DNA of 64,000 nucleotides from contig JAVTLE010000021.1 of NCBI GenBank assembly GCA_033439295.1, positions 2,666,009 to 2,730,008 on the forward strand, in the 5' to 3' direction. The stretch comes from Deuterostichococcus epilithicus (lineage: Eukaryota; Chlorophyta; Trebouxiophyceae; Prasiolales; Stichococcaceae). The notes below the pieces were generated by a model that was not told the DNA's origin, did no database searches, and saw nothing but the letters and a program-made list of their open reading frames with translations. A program made the position numbers and the translations under genes. Positions 25,072-36,761 of this stretch are shown in pieces. Numbering within the stretch: position 1 is the stretch's first letter; every line of letters begins with the position of its first letter.

Positions 25072-27713
25072 TCACCGCGCGGCGCCGACTACATCGTGAG
25101 GTTCTCGAGTCGCGCCGCGATGAGGACCGCCGCGTCGCAGGGGGTTCCAAATTTCCTGCAGCCCAAGGCAGTGCAGCAGTGCCGCCTGGCAGGCCAGCAT
25201 CCGGTTCTCTGCCTGATCGTCAACCTGCAGACCGCGCAGCCGATATCTCCACTTTGATTGTGATGGACTCCACTGTACCTAAAGGTTTCAGAAACCGACA
25301 TACGAAGGGATTGCTGGAAGCTTTGCATGCCTGTGCTGCAGTTTTGCGACCGTTCAGCCAGACAGCACACGAGGTCAGATGGCACAGGCATTGCGGAGCG
25401 TTGAGCCCGAAGTGCTGCCGCTGTGCTGCATTTAAGCTGCTGCCAGCGCTGCAGCAGCAGCCACGAGCGTCCTCACCACCGAACGGTCCGAGTCCAGCAG
25501 AAACACGTCGTTGCCGCCGCCGCCGCGCCGCAGGGGCAGGCTGTGCAAGTGGATGGCGTCAGGCGCCATCCGCAGCAGCGTCTCCTCGTCCTGCACATCA
25601 TGTCAAGAGGCGCACGGATGTATACTGGTGTGTCAACAGGGAGCTGCGGTTTTGAGGTGCCAGCAGACCAGGGCGGCACACGCATGCGGTGTTGGGTCTC
25701 GCAGAGACTTGGGTGGAGTTGATGACAGCGCAGATTCTTCTGTCGGCCAATCAGGAGCGCAGCCTTATACACATTCTGGGCTCTGCTTCAGTCCCAAACC
25801 ACAGCGCGCATGCTCGTTCAAACTGCCCTCGTTCGCGCCGACATGCCTGCGCGCTGGCGACAGCTGGCGACATCGCCAGGAACACCGTCTTGCAATGCCA
25901 GCCGCACACTCTAATGCGCGCCTGCAGCTCCCGCAGTAAGGCAGCCGCCTCGCCGCCGGCGGCGCCTGAGGTGTCGGCGCAGATCACGTCGGCGCCCTCC
26001 ACGGCGCCCAGGTCGTGCGTGACGGTCACGTTGGCACCCGAGGAACGCGCCACATTCACATGCGCCAGCATCAACACGAGACACTAACCGGTCCCGCTGA
26101 GTCCACGTAGCAATTGAGACGACAGCTCAGTCCCAGCGCTGCCAAGGCACGCGCCGCCTCCTGCTTCGCAACCTCGTCTGATTCAGCTTGAAGGGGTGCC
26201 TCGCGCTGCTGGGCGCCGTTGGAAATGAAAGCTCCAGCTGCACTGGGACCGCCAACAGCACCGGGCCCCGCACCGTGGTGAGCTCTGGCTTGCGGCCAGG
26301 CGGGCAGACGAGGAGCAGCGTGAAGTGCAGCACGCGTGCCGCGCGGCACCAGGAGGCTGCTACAGGGCCGCCAGCGGTGACCACCGCGATCCGCAGCCCC
26401 GCCAGCTGCCGCTTGTGGTCCTGCACTGTTGCGAGGTCGCCCAGCACCTGCGCATTTTACATTTGTCAGGTTTCAGAATTTGGGGTTTCAGGAAGAGGAG
26501 AAGGGAGAGCGGCGAGCCCAGACACCATCGAGTGCTGTACATGGACATCGCGGCTCGGCTTCAGCGCCGCCGACAGGATGGGTGCTGGTCGGTTTGCCTT
26601 CACGCAGGATTGCTGGCTCTCACTTGTTGAACAGACGAGGCAGTGCAGTCACAGCCACAGTCACAGTCTTTTCGAGCCCCGGGGCCGCCGGCCAGCCGTC
26701 AGCGGCACGGGTACAGCAGGTTGGAGCTTACTGGAGCAGCGTCTCGCCTGGCAGGGCGCGTTGCAGTCGGTGCCCGCATTGATGACTGGCGCCCTGGCGT
26801 GCTCCGCAACATCGATCAGCTGCGCGTGCTCCGTCAAGCGCGCGACTATGACGTCCGCCAGCCGCGACAGCAGGCGCGCGGTGTCTGGCAGCGCCTCCCC
26901 TGCCGCAGCACTAGCGGCCAGGTCGCCCGGTCCCAGGTGCACCACCGCGCTGCCGCCCAGCAGCTGGAACGCCTGCGCAGGACGTACATCGGGCGGGGAT
27001 GATCAGGCGCCGCCGGTCATCATCTGTGGCATGGCGTTGGATGCAGTCACTTTTGCACCAACCGCGGATTGGATCGAGTCGAGATCATAGCGCGGCAGAC
27101 TTGTGGGGCAGTCAGGACAAGGGCAAGTCAGGCAACAACAGGACCGACTGCAGCTTAGCATGGCAGCCGCGGCAAATCTCAGGCGCACCGTCTCGAATGC
27201 CACCCGCGTGTGCAGGCACGGCTCGGCAGACAGCAGCACAGCCGTGCGGCCAGCAAGCGGGCGCGAAACATCGGGGTCCCCCCGCAGCCGCGGCCGGGCC
27301 GCTTTCAGGTCTAGTGCCGTGTCGATGATGGACTGCAGCTGCACGGCATCAAGCACACAGGAACTCAACTATAAACACCGAGAGAAGCGCATGTGCAGTG
27401 GGGCACATGTACGAAGTACAGGGTGCGCAGATGCTGCAACGCCTGCATCTTGCCGTGTCACTGATTAGTGACAACCCACCACAGACACTGGTGCAAAAGC
27501 AGAGGTTTTCATCCAGGGTTGCCTGGATGAAGCCGTGATGTTGGAATGGACTACTTTGGCATGGGGGGTACGTGCCTGCGCCATGTCAAGGTCATCCAGA
27601 TGCAGCAGGTGCCTTCGGCGCTGCACATTGCGGAGAGCGTGCAGGTCAGCTGCTCGCACGTTCGCAATGGAGCTCACCTGGCTCGTTACCAGTGCAAAGG
27701 ATGTGCTGCTCAT
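25072..27713 (-). CDS. Divergent ornithine carbamoyltransferase paralogue, probable pseudoenzyme
   Basis: Ornithine carbamoyltransferase makes citrulline in arginine synthesis. The whole fold is represented in order. A plastid-like leader MSSTSFALVTSQVSSIANV (27713) is followed by RRRHLLHLDDLDMAQA. Then come an exon at about 27196-27345 (ALDLKAARPRLRGD and EPCLHTRVAFET), one at about 26755-26972 (FQLLGGSAVVHLGPGDL, LLSRLADVIVARL, APVINAGTDCNAPCQ), one at about 26280-26447 (VLGDLATVQDHKRQLAGL), one at about 26090-26200, one at about 25917-26037 (VTVTHDLGAVEGADVICAD), one at about 25485-25600 (APDAIHLHSLPL) and the last exon (about 25072-25230; QAENRMLACQAALLHCLG). Motifs that bind carbamoyl phosphate and ornithine differ from the plant enzyme: KPSMRTR is EPCLHTR, HNHPCQ is CNAPCQ, SMGQ is AAGG and HCLP is HSLP. 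Splice sites are intact, so it looks like a conserved gene without standard catalysis. An alternative start is 27755. Confidence 0.85.
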
Positions 27714-27755
27714 GGCTGCCTGCACCGTGCTGCGCTGTGCAGGCGGCACAAACAC

Positions 27756-28381
27756 AATTCACAGCCCAGCAAATTGATGCAGCATAGTGCACCAACCAGC
27801 AGCACTCACGCCTGGCAGTTGAGCCACTGCAGCGCCTGTCCAGTAGGCCTGCCGGCTGCTGTGCGGCCGGTGGCTCGAGCCGGACACCTCAGAGAACTTG
27901 TCGCCGTTGTCTCGCCAGCCTGGGCTGTGCATGACCGCTGCTGTTTTGCGGCTCGGTCAGCAGCTGTGTTGCAGGCTGGGCGGATCTCAATAATGCCCGC
28001 AGCGCAGTTACCATGCAGAAATGTCATGTTTTGCGGGTTGCGAGGGAAGCGCGAAGAATAGCTCACAGTCTGGACATCAGTAAACCCCGCCAGTCAAAAA
28101 GACGGCGGAAGACTTCTGAGGATTTGCAAAGCATTATTGCAAACGTCCCACTCATGCAGGAACCACCGCATGCTCGATCGCCAGTCGGTTTCATCGACTT
28201 GCAATCGCAGGGGAGGATCACCGGCAACCGACTGCACCAAAGAGAGTATGCCACACACTGCATGACCGACAAGGCACACCGACACTTATCATGCTGCAGC
28301 AGCCTCTCTCACACTCTTTCGCCTTCTCAGCTGCACTGCTGCCCGAACACAGCACCCTCACGATACTCCTAGCGGCTGTGG
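27756..28381. promoter_or_regulatory. Intergenic between the carbamoyltransferase start and the exonuclease stop
   Basis: Both flanking genes are on the minus strand. The carbamoyltransferase promoter and the exonuclease 3' UTR should lie here. I see no coding exon or clear motif. Confidence 0.4.
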
Positions 28382-31300
28382 TCAGTGCTTTACGGCGGCA
28401 AAGCACAGGGCGCGGGAGGCGCGGCTGATGAGCTCGCCTAGGCGCCCCTCCGAGGCCATGTCCCATGGTGGCAGCCCATCGAGGCGCGCCTGCCGCCGGC
28501 ACTTTTCCTTGTGCAGCCGCCGGCACTCCGCTGTGTCCCCCTGCAGCCACGCCACATCGCCAGATGGATGGACGACCAAAGCGCAGAGCACATGTTAGCA
28601 GTCAGGTGTTGCAAGAACTGACAGAGATGCTTCAGCACCGGGAATACATGTTCAGCTTGACAAGTGTACGGCGGAGGGTGGCAACGACAACATCCTCGAG
28701 CCAGCAGCCACGAGGGATGCGGCACCGACAGCTGGTGCGAAGGCAACTGCGCACACCTGGCCGGTGTGCAGGATGAGCAGCGTGTGCGGCGGCAGCGCCC
28801 CGTGAAGCTGCCCCACCAGGCCGTCCAGCCGCCGCAGCGTCGCCTCCGCCACCTCCAGACCCTCCCCTGGCGGCCTGGTCCGGCTGCTCGGAGCCGCCTC
28901 TGCTGTAGTGCTGCCGCCGGGCTGCCCTGCTTTTGGTGCTGCCTCCGAGGCTGCGACTGCCGACTCGCTCTGCTGCTGCTGCTGCTGCTGCGGGGACGCC
29001 GCCGGCGTGGGCGCAGAGGCGGGCGCTGATGGCCGCACGCCCGGGGGCGCGTGCGGCCCAGAGCCGGGTGGCACCGGCTGGTCCGTCGCCGCTGCCGGCT
29101 GTCTTGCCACTGCTGCCATGCCGTTGGGTGTTGCCGCCGCCAAGCGCGCCCTGGCTCGCTCTTGCAGGTCCCCCAGCTGGCTGCCGCCGCCGCGCGGGCC
29201 GTCGGCTGCGGCAGCAGCGCTGGTGGCGGCGCCGTTGGCGACAGGCGGCGGCGGGTTGCTGCTCGGCAGTGACGGGTCGGCTTTGACGCGCGCCCTGCAG
29301 GACGACAGTTGCAGCAGGTTCACGGCACACCACGTAGAGTCGCCTTGTCGACTCGCCCCCAGAACTGCACTCTGCTCTGCAACGATTCCCAAGGTCTGGA
29401 CAACAATGTGTGCCCTGGACAGCACCCATGCTGCACCATGAACCCATGCATTAGGAACAGCACATCAGTAAACAGCTCCAATCCAGGGCAGACGCACCGG
29501 CGCTCGAAGAAGTCAGCCAGCTGCGTGAGCTGCGTCCACACGAAGTGCACGCCCGGCTGGCCGATGGCGCGGCCCGCCTTGACTGCCGCATCGGTGTCCC
29601 CGGTCGCTCGGATCGCGCTGGCCGTCCCCGTCGTGTGCCGATTGAGCATCTCGATGCGGTCCACCTGCCGGGCAGCAGACAGGGGCTCGCTTCAACGTGC
29701 TATCGCAGCCATGACAGTCCGTACAGGTGCATGACGCAGCGCTGATGGAGCTGCAGCCAGCACAAGCTGCCGCACTGCTTGACCTGCCACTCTGGTTGGA
29801 ATGCTTCTGCTCGGTCACAGCACGTTGCACCACTTGCGAGGTTTGAAGCTCTCAAGTTCGCGTACCAGGGCAGCTGATCTGTTGGCGGCCGCCAGCACAT
29901 CCATGAGGCGGTCGCCTGAGGCGAGCGGCTCCACGCCGAAGGCGGGCCCGTGGCGGAACTTCAACTGAGCGAGATTCAGCGCCGTATGCGCGTCGACCAC
30001 GGAGTCGTGTTCGCCCTGCTGGATGCGGCGGCGCAGGTACTTCTCCGACAGCACCCGCAGCGCCAGCTTGTACGGAGGACCCTGCGCAAAAGGCGAGGGA
30101 TTTACAGATGGTGGCTGGCAGAAACTGTTCAGAGATGGGTTCGGGGATGAGTCTCTCCGCCAGCCCAGCAGCGCCAGGCGGGCCTGCAGAGCTAGTGGAC
30201 CCTGCGGCCAGGTGTGATCGTTGGGGAGAGTTGCAACTTTCAGTCAGCGGCAGCGGATACGGCGGGCTCTGTGCAACACGCTGGGGTGTGCGTCGCACGA
30301 ATCGAGGTTATATTTTCTGGCGACCGAGTCGAATCTTTCAACCGGAAGTGGTTGAGGTAAGTGATGGGTAACTCGATGGGTAGCTCGTGTGCAATGGGCA
30401 GGCGTCTCAGTCGGAGTGCATGGACTCAGTGCAGCAGCCGCCAGGCTGTGGGACAGGGGCGGAGAATGCTGCAGGCGCGCACCTTTGGGTGCGGGTACAG
30501 CGCGGCCGTGTCGATGCAGCGTGAGTGCAACACGCGCAGCGCCGCCAGGTCGTTCTCCAGCGCATGGCCCACCTGCAGCGAGACATCTCAGTTGCACACG
30601 ACTCTGTGGCCTGCAGACTGCAGCCTGCGGACTGTGATTGCAGCAGATGTCACCAGCACTCGTGCGCCGCGATGAAAGCGCCGCGCTGAAAGCGCCGCGA
30701 TGAAAGCGCCGCCTGACATGTGCAGGACCAGCTCTAAGCCTGTGGGTTGCAGCGTAGGGCCGCCGTGCAAAATCACAGGGGTTTGAGGCTCTTCCCATGT
30801 AGCCCACCAGCAGGGTGTTGGGGCCCATGAAGGAGAAGAGTGTGCGCTGCGCGTCGCGCAGGGAGCGGGTGACGCCCGCCATCATCGCCGCCGTGATGCC
30901 GGAGTAGCGGGTGTTGTAGTTGGTGATCGGCGCGTCCGGCAGCACCAAATCGTCCATCAGCACCTGCGCATGTCGCAGTCAAATCGCATGTGCAGTCAAA
31001 TGGAAGCTCTCCTGTTGGATGCTCCTTCCTTCCTTCTTGATGCACCGACGAATGGAAAAACCTGGCAGAAAGGATGTGTCATTTCACTCACAGGACAGTC
31101 TGAACAGCGCTCAGCGCTCGACAGGAATACACGCCATCTGAAACCCTGGGTTCGTCGGGATATCCTACCTTGCCGTCGCCGTCCAGCAGCGTGATGCGGG
31201 TGACCTCCAGCGCCTCGCCGCAGTAGCACATCTCGCAGTCCAGGGCCACCATGTCTCGTACCTGCGACCCGGCGTCCGCCGGCGCATCGCCGCCGCCCAC

Positions 31301-33092
31301 CGCTGCGGCCCCAGCGCCCGCTGGTGCCGCCACAGCCTCTGCAGCAGTCGGGAAACGCTTTGCAGCAGGCCAGCAGACTGTGAGTCCTGGCTCACTGAAG
31401 ACGGGTTCGAAGGCAGTGCTCCTCGAGCCAGAAGACTGCAGGGGCCGCTACTCAGGGACCTGCAACCCGTACGTGCTCCCTGGGGGTGCAAAGGCAGCGA
31501 CCTCAAAGTACGAACACTGGGCACGCACCGGGAGCGGCGCTCGACACGAAGCCAGGCGGGCACTGCACGCCGCCGTCATCGTCAAAGAACGGCAGCGGGA
31601 AGCCGTATGCCTCCATGTCCTGCAGTGCACCCTCATTTCTTACCGATCTGGAGGGCGGAAGATTGGGCCATTGCTGGGCTCCGACGAAGTACCCTGCTGA
31701 GCCCAAAGCTCCTGAAAGGCGCCATCAGAACCGGCAAAACCCCATGCATATGTGTCCTACTGCGCCATACATCTCGGCTGTAAGGCGCACCTCCCGCAGG
31801 AAGCACACAGCTTCGCTGAGAACTTCCGCTCACCTTGTGCGACAGGACGTAGTGCGAGATGGGGAACTGCGACTTGGGCGACTGCTGCCCGTCGTCCGCC
31901 GCCGCCGCCGGGCTGGCCGCCTCCCCCGCCGCCTTGGCCGCCTCCTCCCGCTTGCGCTTCCTGTCGTGCGGCACCGTGAACAGCTGCGCGACTGTCTGTC
32001 CTGCGGCGTCACCGGTGTTGGGCTCCCTCAGCATGCTGAAAGCTTTATATTAGACAATCGGGATGAAAGCCTCAAGGATGAGGCAATGTGTAGCCACAGC
32101 TCGCACGTCGCCGAGAGCAGCACACGTCATCAGCAAAAGTTGCGATGTGATGCCAGCGAGCTGAGGGGAGGGGAAAGGCACCTGGGAAGCACTGCGAGTT
32201 CCTGGCGAAGACAGTCACGGGCTCCCCCAGCAGCGAGTGCATGTTGGGCAGCAGGTGGCGGCTGGTCTCAAACAGGGCGCGGTCGATGCCCGGCACCATG
32301 AGCAGCATGACCCGCTGCAGCAGCGGCTTGTTCTGCGGGGGGCACGGCCGGCGGCAGCGCGTCAGCCGTGTAGCACTCCCACTTCACGGCATTGCCACTT
32401 CTGCAGGATTTCTACATTCCTCACCACGGGCTGCCAGCTTCAACTTCCGTACTTGTATCATGTGGGTCAATAGCATGTCAACATGTAGCAGCATGCAACA
32501 TGAACTGCTTGCCTTGACGAACGCCCATGCCGGGTTCTGGCCGTCGGAGAGCACCCACAGCAGCAGCGCCTGCACGTCCGCGATCTTGATCGCGTTGCCC
32601 GGATGCAGGATCCTGACCTCGGGCCGTGCCTGCGTCATGATGATGCACAACAGGAGTCAGGCGCAGTCGTCTCATATCATGCAGCACCATGATGCGACAT
32701 GGAAAGCTAGTCAAAGGATGATCCTTAGTGGAAATGCTGCCTGCCTGCTCGCCGTAGATGTCGACGAAGCCGGCCGGCACATCAACAGCGGCGCCGCCCT
32801 TTGCCTTCTTCTTTTTGCCCTCCTTGCCTTCCCGCTCGCTGACTGTCGGCACTGGCGGCGGCGAGGGCACCCTCAGACGGCTGCTTGCCTTCGGGATGTC
32901 GCGAGGCGGCGAAGGCACGCTCAGTTTGCGTCTCTTCCTCTGCATGCGTGTGAAAATGGACATGGTGAAGTTGGGAAGCGAAGCGTGAGCAACGTGGGTT
33001 CTGCTTCTGATGTCGTCCCGACTAACCTCGGGTTGCGAAGCGACCTCTTCGTTGGCAATCTCGCCCTCCTCGTGGTCGCTATCGCTGTGCAT
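28382..33092 (-). CDS. DEDDh 3'-5' RNA exonuclease, SDN5/REX-type
   Basis: This family trims or degrades small and structured RNAs from the 3' end (yeast Rex1/Rex4, plant SDN, human REXO5). The start MHSDSDHEEGEIANEEV (33092) leads into a basic N-terminus. Plant SDN5-like parts follow: IKIADVQALLLWVLSDGQNPAW (about 32580), VMLLMVPGIDRALFETS (about 32290) and FPISHYVL (about 31850). The nuclease domain carries ExoI ALDCEMCYC (about 31240), YNTRYSGIT (about 30910), ExoII GHALENDLAAL (about 30560), IDTAALYPHP and ExoIII EHDSVVDAHTALNLAQLK (about 29990), so all five D/E/D/H/D catalytic positions are present. The C-terminal part has GVHFVWTQLTQLADFFERR (about 29540) and a long Pro/Ala linker with a seven-Gln run. 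It ends with a helical segment (LHKEKCRRQARLDGLPPWDM) and stops at 28382. The linker is longer than is usual in plants. Probably nuclear. Confidence 0.9.
30671..30712. repeat. Three tandem copies of a 14-bp unit in an exonuclease intron
   Basis: Three near-identical 14-base units (30671-30684, 30685-30698, 30699-30712) read GATGAAAGCGCCGC, the middle one with one change. They are intronic. Slippage is the likely origin. Confidence 0.85.
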
Positions 33093-33362
33093 CGTATTTG
33101 GCCACAGCTATGCGGACTCCATCAATGGCCGTCAGTCTTGTGTGATCCCTTCGATGACTCCCGACGGGGTCTTCCTTGCAAAGCGGGGTGAGAACGACCA
33201 CGCCGGAGCTCCATTGCCGATTGCGGACCAATTTTCTCTGCTACAGGGCTCCCGAATTAAATCAGCATTATTAATATAAAAATTGCGGGAATTTTCTGAC
33301 CTGAACACCCCAAACCACATGAGCGACTGCTGCCACGCAGAGTTCGTGAGATCGATCCGACG

Positions 33363-35900
33363 TCAGTGCATGGCGTGCTTTCCAGCCTGTGCGGCTGCCG
33401 CTCGCCGTGTTCGCGGCGGGCTGTACCTATTCATCACAGCCGGCTCGCTGGCGCTGGGCTTTTCTGGCGGCTGCCTGGTGGCTGACGCCGGCTGATTTTG
33501 CCGACTGTCTGCAAGCTGCTTCGTGGGCCGGGAAGGCAAGGCCACGTCCATGAGGCTGTCCCAGATTCCCAGCTTGTAGGTGTTGCGCGGCAACTCGGCG
33601 CGGTGCCTCAAGCCCCACCACGGCAGCAGCCGGCTGACGTGCCACCACGGCCGCTGCACTGCACCAAACTCCGGTTCCCTGCGCACCAATACGCACCATG
33701 AACTGTATGTATAATAAGTACTGCATGCAAAGGCAGAGCCCAAGTCGCCACCTGTCCGATCCTCTCGTGCAATGCAGCGGGCTTAGCGCCTCACCATGGC
33801 TGTGATGCCTCATCGTCCAGCGCGGCGAGCCGCAGCCGCCGCCACTTTGACGTCTCGTACGTCGTCGTGCCCGTGAACACAAGCCACAAATGGTACGCCG
33901 CGAAGAAGCCCATCATGAGGCCTACCACCACCAGCTGCACCAGGATTATGACCTGCACAGCAGGCGTCGTTTCAACGAGTCAATCTGACCACAGGGAGCC
34001 ACACCAGAATGCAGCGGGCAGCCGTTGGAGAGTCAGGGATCGGCTGTGGAGGATGTCAGGAAGCGCTGCAGGGCGACTTGCTCTTGTGACGCAGGATATC
34101 GGCAGGCACCCTGGCAGCATGGCCGCGCCAGGCGGCCAAGTCCCTGGGTCCCCGGAGTCCTTCCACAGTCAGTGCGTGACCCGCAACAGCTCACCTGGGT
34201 GGGGTAATGCACGAACGTCCACTCCGCCAGGAAGGACCAGGGCGCGGTGCTCAGCTGCGACTGCCCGTCGTGGTCCAGGTAGCGGTAGGTCAGCACCCCG
34301 CGGCGGTCCAGCTGCGCCCGCAGCACCGCCAGCACCAGCGCGCTGCCTGTCACAACCAGACCCCTGATTGTCAGGCACATCCGCGATTGCAGACCTGTCC
34401 CAGCGCCCACGGCAGCTTGACCGCGCCGCCCGCAGCAGTTGAAGCACCCCAGCGCGCTGCCTGTCGCAGCGACAGGACCCTGGTCGGCGAGTGCACCAGC
34501 GATCGCAGGCGTCTCGGTCGGAAGATCACTATCTAGGTCCAGGGTTTCGTGACTAGCAGCTGCGCCTGCAGCACCGCTAGCACCAGCGTGCTGTCCGTGT
34601 CACAGTCAGGCACCTTCCGGTCGGCGGGCACCCACTAGCAATCCGGCCTGTCCTAGACAACAGGACAGCGAAACGCCTACGACCAGCTGGCAGCACTGTC
34701 GGCTCTAGTCGTCATTGTCGGGGTTGGCATGTGACGCCGAATGACGGGTGAACGATGGTGCAAACAGGCAGCGTGCGTGCGCCTCACCATAGGCTGCCAT
34801 AACGAAGTTGGACAGCAGGAAGGCCAGGAACCAGCGCAGGTTCAGGGCTCCGATGCAGTTGTTGACCCACCCACAATGGTGGTCAAACTTTGCGACGCAC
34901 CTGCAAATTAAAAGATTGGGATTGCACTCGCCAGCCTGCCTGTCTAATGAGGTGCCGGCAGCAGCTCAAAACTCATGAATCGATCGCACATGATGACCAT
35001 GACATGCAGACGCACCTACCACAGATGTTGCAGTGCTTAGCGCGGGCCGGGCGCTGCAGGTTGCAGGTGCGGCAGATCTTGCGCTTGTTCGTGACGTTGT
35101 CGTATGGCGTCCGCAGGTGCTGCTGCACGTTGGACTTGCTGACAAAGCCCGGGTCGCTGACGCTGGCGGTAAGGAAAAATGCCAGACACATGACGACGCT
35201 GGCTGTCCCTGCGTACCTGTGCCGTCAAAGCACCCAAGTAATGATGCATGAGCGTTGCCGGAGAGCATCACAGCATTTCTGGCACAAACACTCACAGCAT
35301 TTTATGTCTGCCTCATGCCAGCTCGAGACAACGCTCGCTGGCAAGGACGTTGCGCGCGTATATGCACATGAGTCACCGACCAACGAGGCTCACATGTGCC
35401 AAAGGGGCAGCCCCGGCAGCGGCAGCTCCGAGAAGACGTTCTCACTGTACATCTTGTAGGTGTAGCCCACAAGTGCCAGGTACACCATCTGCAGCGCCGG
35501 TGTTTTGCTCTCGCACAGGCAGTCAGAGCACTTGGCCATTGCCCGCTCGCCGCGGGAGCCAAACACCTTGGCGATCACCCAGCTGCAGGTGACACCAGAA
35601 AACGTTTGTGACTCGTCATGAAGTCGAGCAACCAGGCTGCAGGCTGCTACAACAGCATGAAAATCGATGTGGAAGACAAAGCACCCTCGGCAGGGATGGG
35701 CAGTGCATCTGCAAGCGGCTGAGCAAAGCGCAGTGCCTTGAGTCAACGCACTTGGTGGCATCGCAGGGGCCAGCGGTGACGCAGTAGCTCGCCGTAGCAA
35801 TCGGCGTTCCAGCAAATGCCGGATTGTCGCCAAACAGCGTGAGGAACAGGAAAGCCACAAAGCCGCCGCCATAGTATAGTAGAAACGTTCCGAATTCCAT
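33363..35900 (-). CDS. DHHC-type protein S-acyltransferase
   Basis: DHHC enzymes attach palmitate to cysteines of membrane-associated proteins. The start [17 protein letters not shown] (35900) lies in the first hydrophobic segment. The next exons (about 35400-35590, 35030-35215) include a second membrane stretch and the Cys-rich domain, [19 protein letters not shown]. The catalytic motif is [20 protein letters not shown] (about 34850-34900), followed by [17 protein letters not shown]. Another exon is at about 34200-34350 ([15 protein letters not shown]). A fourth span, [20 protein letters not shown], runs into [13 protein letters not shown] (about 33830-33955), the family's TTxE motif. The tail (33363-33680) is rich in Arg/Pro/Ala. 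Four spans with the catalytic loop in the cytosol fit the family. The plant PAT16/PAT17 (ZDHHC4-like) group is a possible match. The preceding intron contains decayed copies of an exon edge (see separate entry). Confidence 0.9.
34430..34612. repeat. Decayed duplicates of an exon edge in the DHHC gene
   Basis: The acceptor side of the exon at about 34310-34378 is echoed twice upstream in the intron: 34430-34488 (weaker) and 34558-34612 (closer). On the coding strand the second copy keeps an AG acceptor and can still be read [11 protein letters not shown], against [12 protein letters not shown] in the functional exon. These look like relics of a partial tandem duplication. An alternatively used exon is possible but less likely. 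Confidence 0.65.
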
Positions 35901-36761
35901 CCTAAGGTGCTTCAATTCTGCACAGTCAGGCCAGCATAATTGCATCTGACCATGCCGCCATGCGGTGGCATTACTGCGCGACACGAGCAGTGATGTGAGG
36001 TTGGCTGATGCTGCGGTACAAGAAATTGCGCTCGAGAATCTGCACCAGACTAGAGCAACCAATTGCGTTGACTGCGTGTGTCAAGTGTCAACTCAAGTGA
36101 GCAACAGTCGAGATCGTTCCGAAAGGCAGCTTGACAAAACACTCAGACGGAACCAGAGCTCATCAAAGCACGCCTCAGGTTCTTGCAAGCCTGCACATCT
36201 GCTATTCTGAATACCATGCAACAACTGCTAACGGCCAACAACCTATGGCAAGCTCGGCGCCAAGCACACTTAAGGGGCGATGCTGAATTTAAATCAGGTT
36301 TCAAATTTTGCCAGCTCATGAATAACAACGCCATCAGCAATCAGCTCGCGCACCGACCACCGAGTAGTTGTACAGAGTCTCAGGCACTGCGGCCACTTCT
36401 GCAAACCACTTGAGTATTGATGCGAGAATGCGGCACTGGCGCTGCGGGCAAAGCACGTCTGCACGTCTGCACTTCGGAAGTCTGGCCACGATCGCCGCCT
36501 GCTGACCGATGACAGCCCACAAAAGGAGCCTTAAGCTGATTTGCTGAGATCGAGATATACCTCGTAGCAGGTTTGCTTGGTAAGTGGACATTTAGAGTCA
36601 GCTGCTGTTGAGAGATCACCTTTCTCGACATGTGGACGTGTGCACCACCCGCAGGTCAAGATGAGCATGCACCAACCCACACTGACAAGCTACAATGACA
36701 ATACGTGCTCATTGGGTCTGCACAGGCTGGCGAGATATTGGTACCAGCGGCATCGCGCACC
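35901..36761. promoter_or_regulatory. AT-richer divergent promoter region
   Basis: About 860 bases lie between the DHHC start and the coiled-coil gene start, which face apart. It is one of the AT-richest parts of the window. No coding exon or clear motif is visible. A short direct repeat (GCACGTCTGCACGTCTGCAC) occurs at about 36450-36470. Confidence 0.45.
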
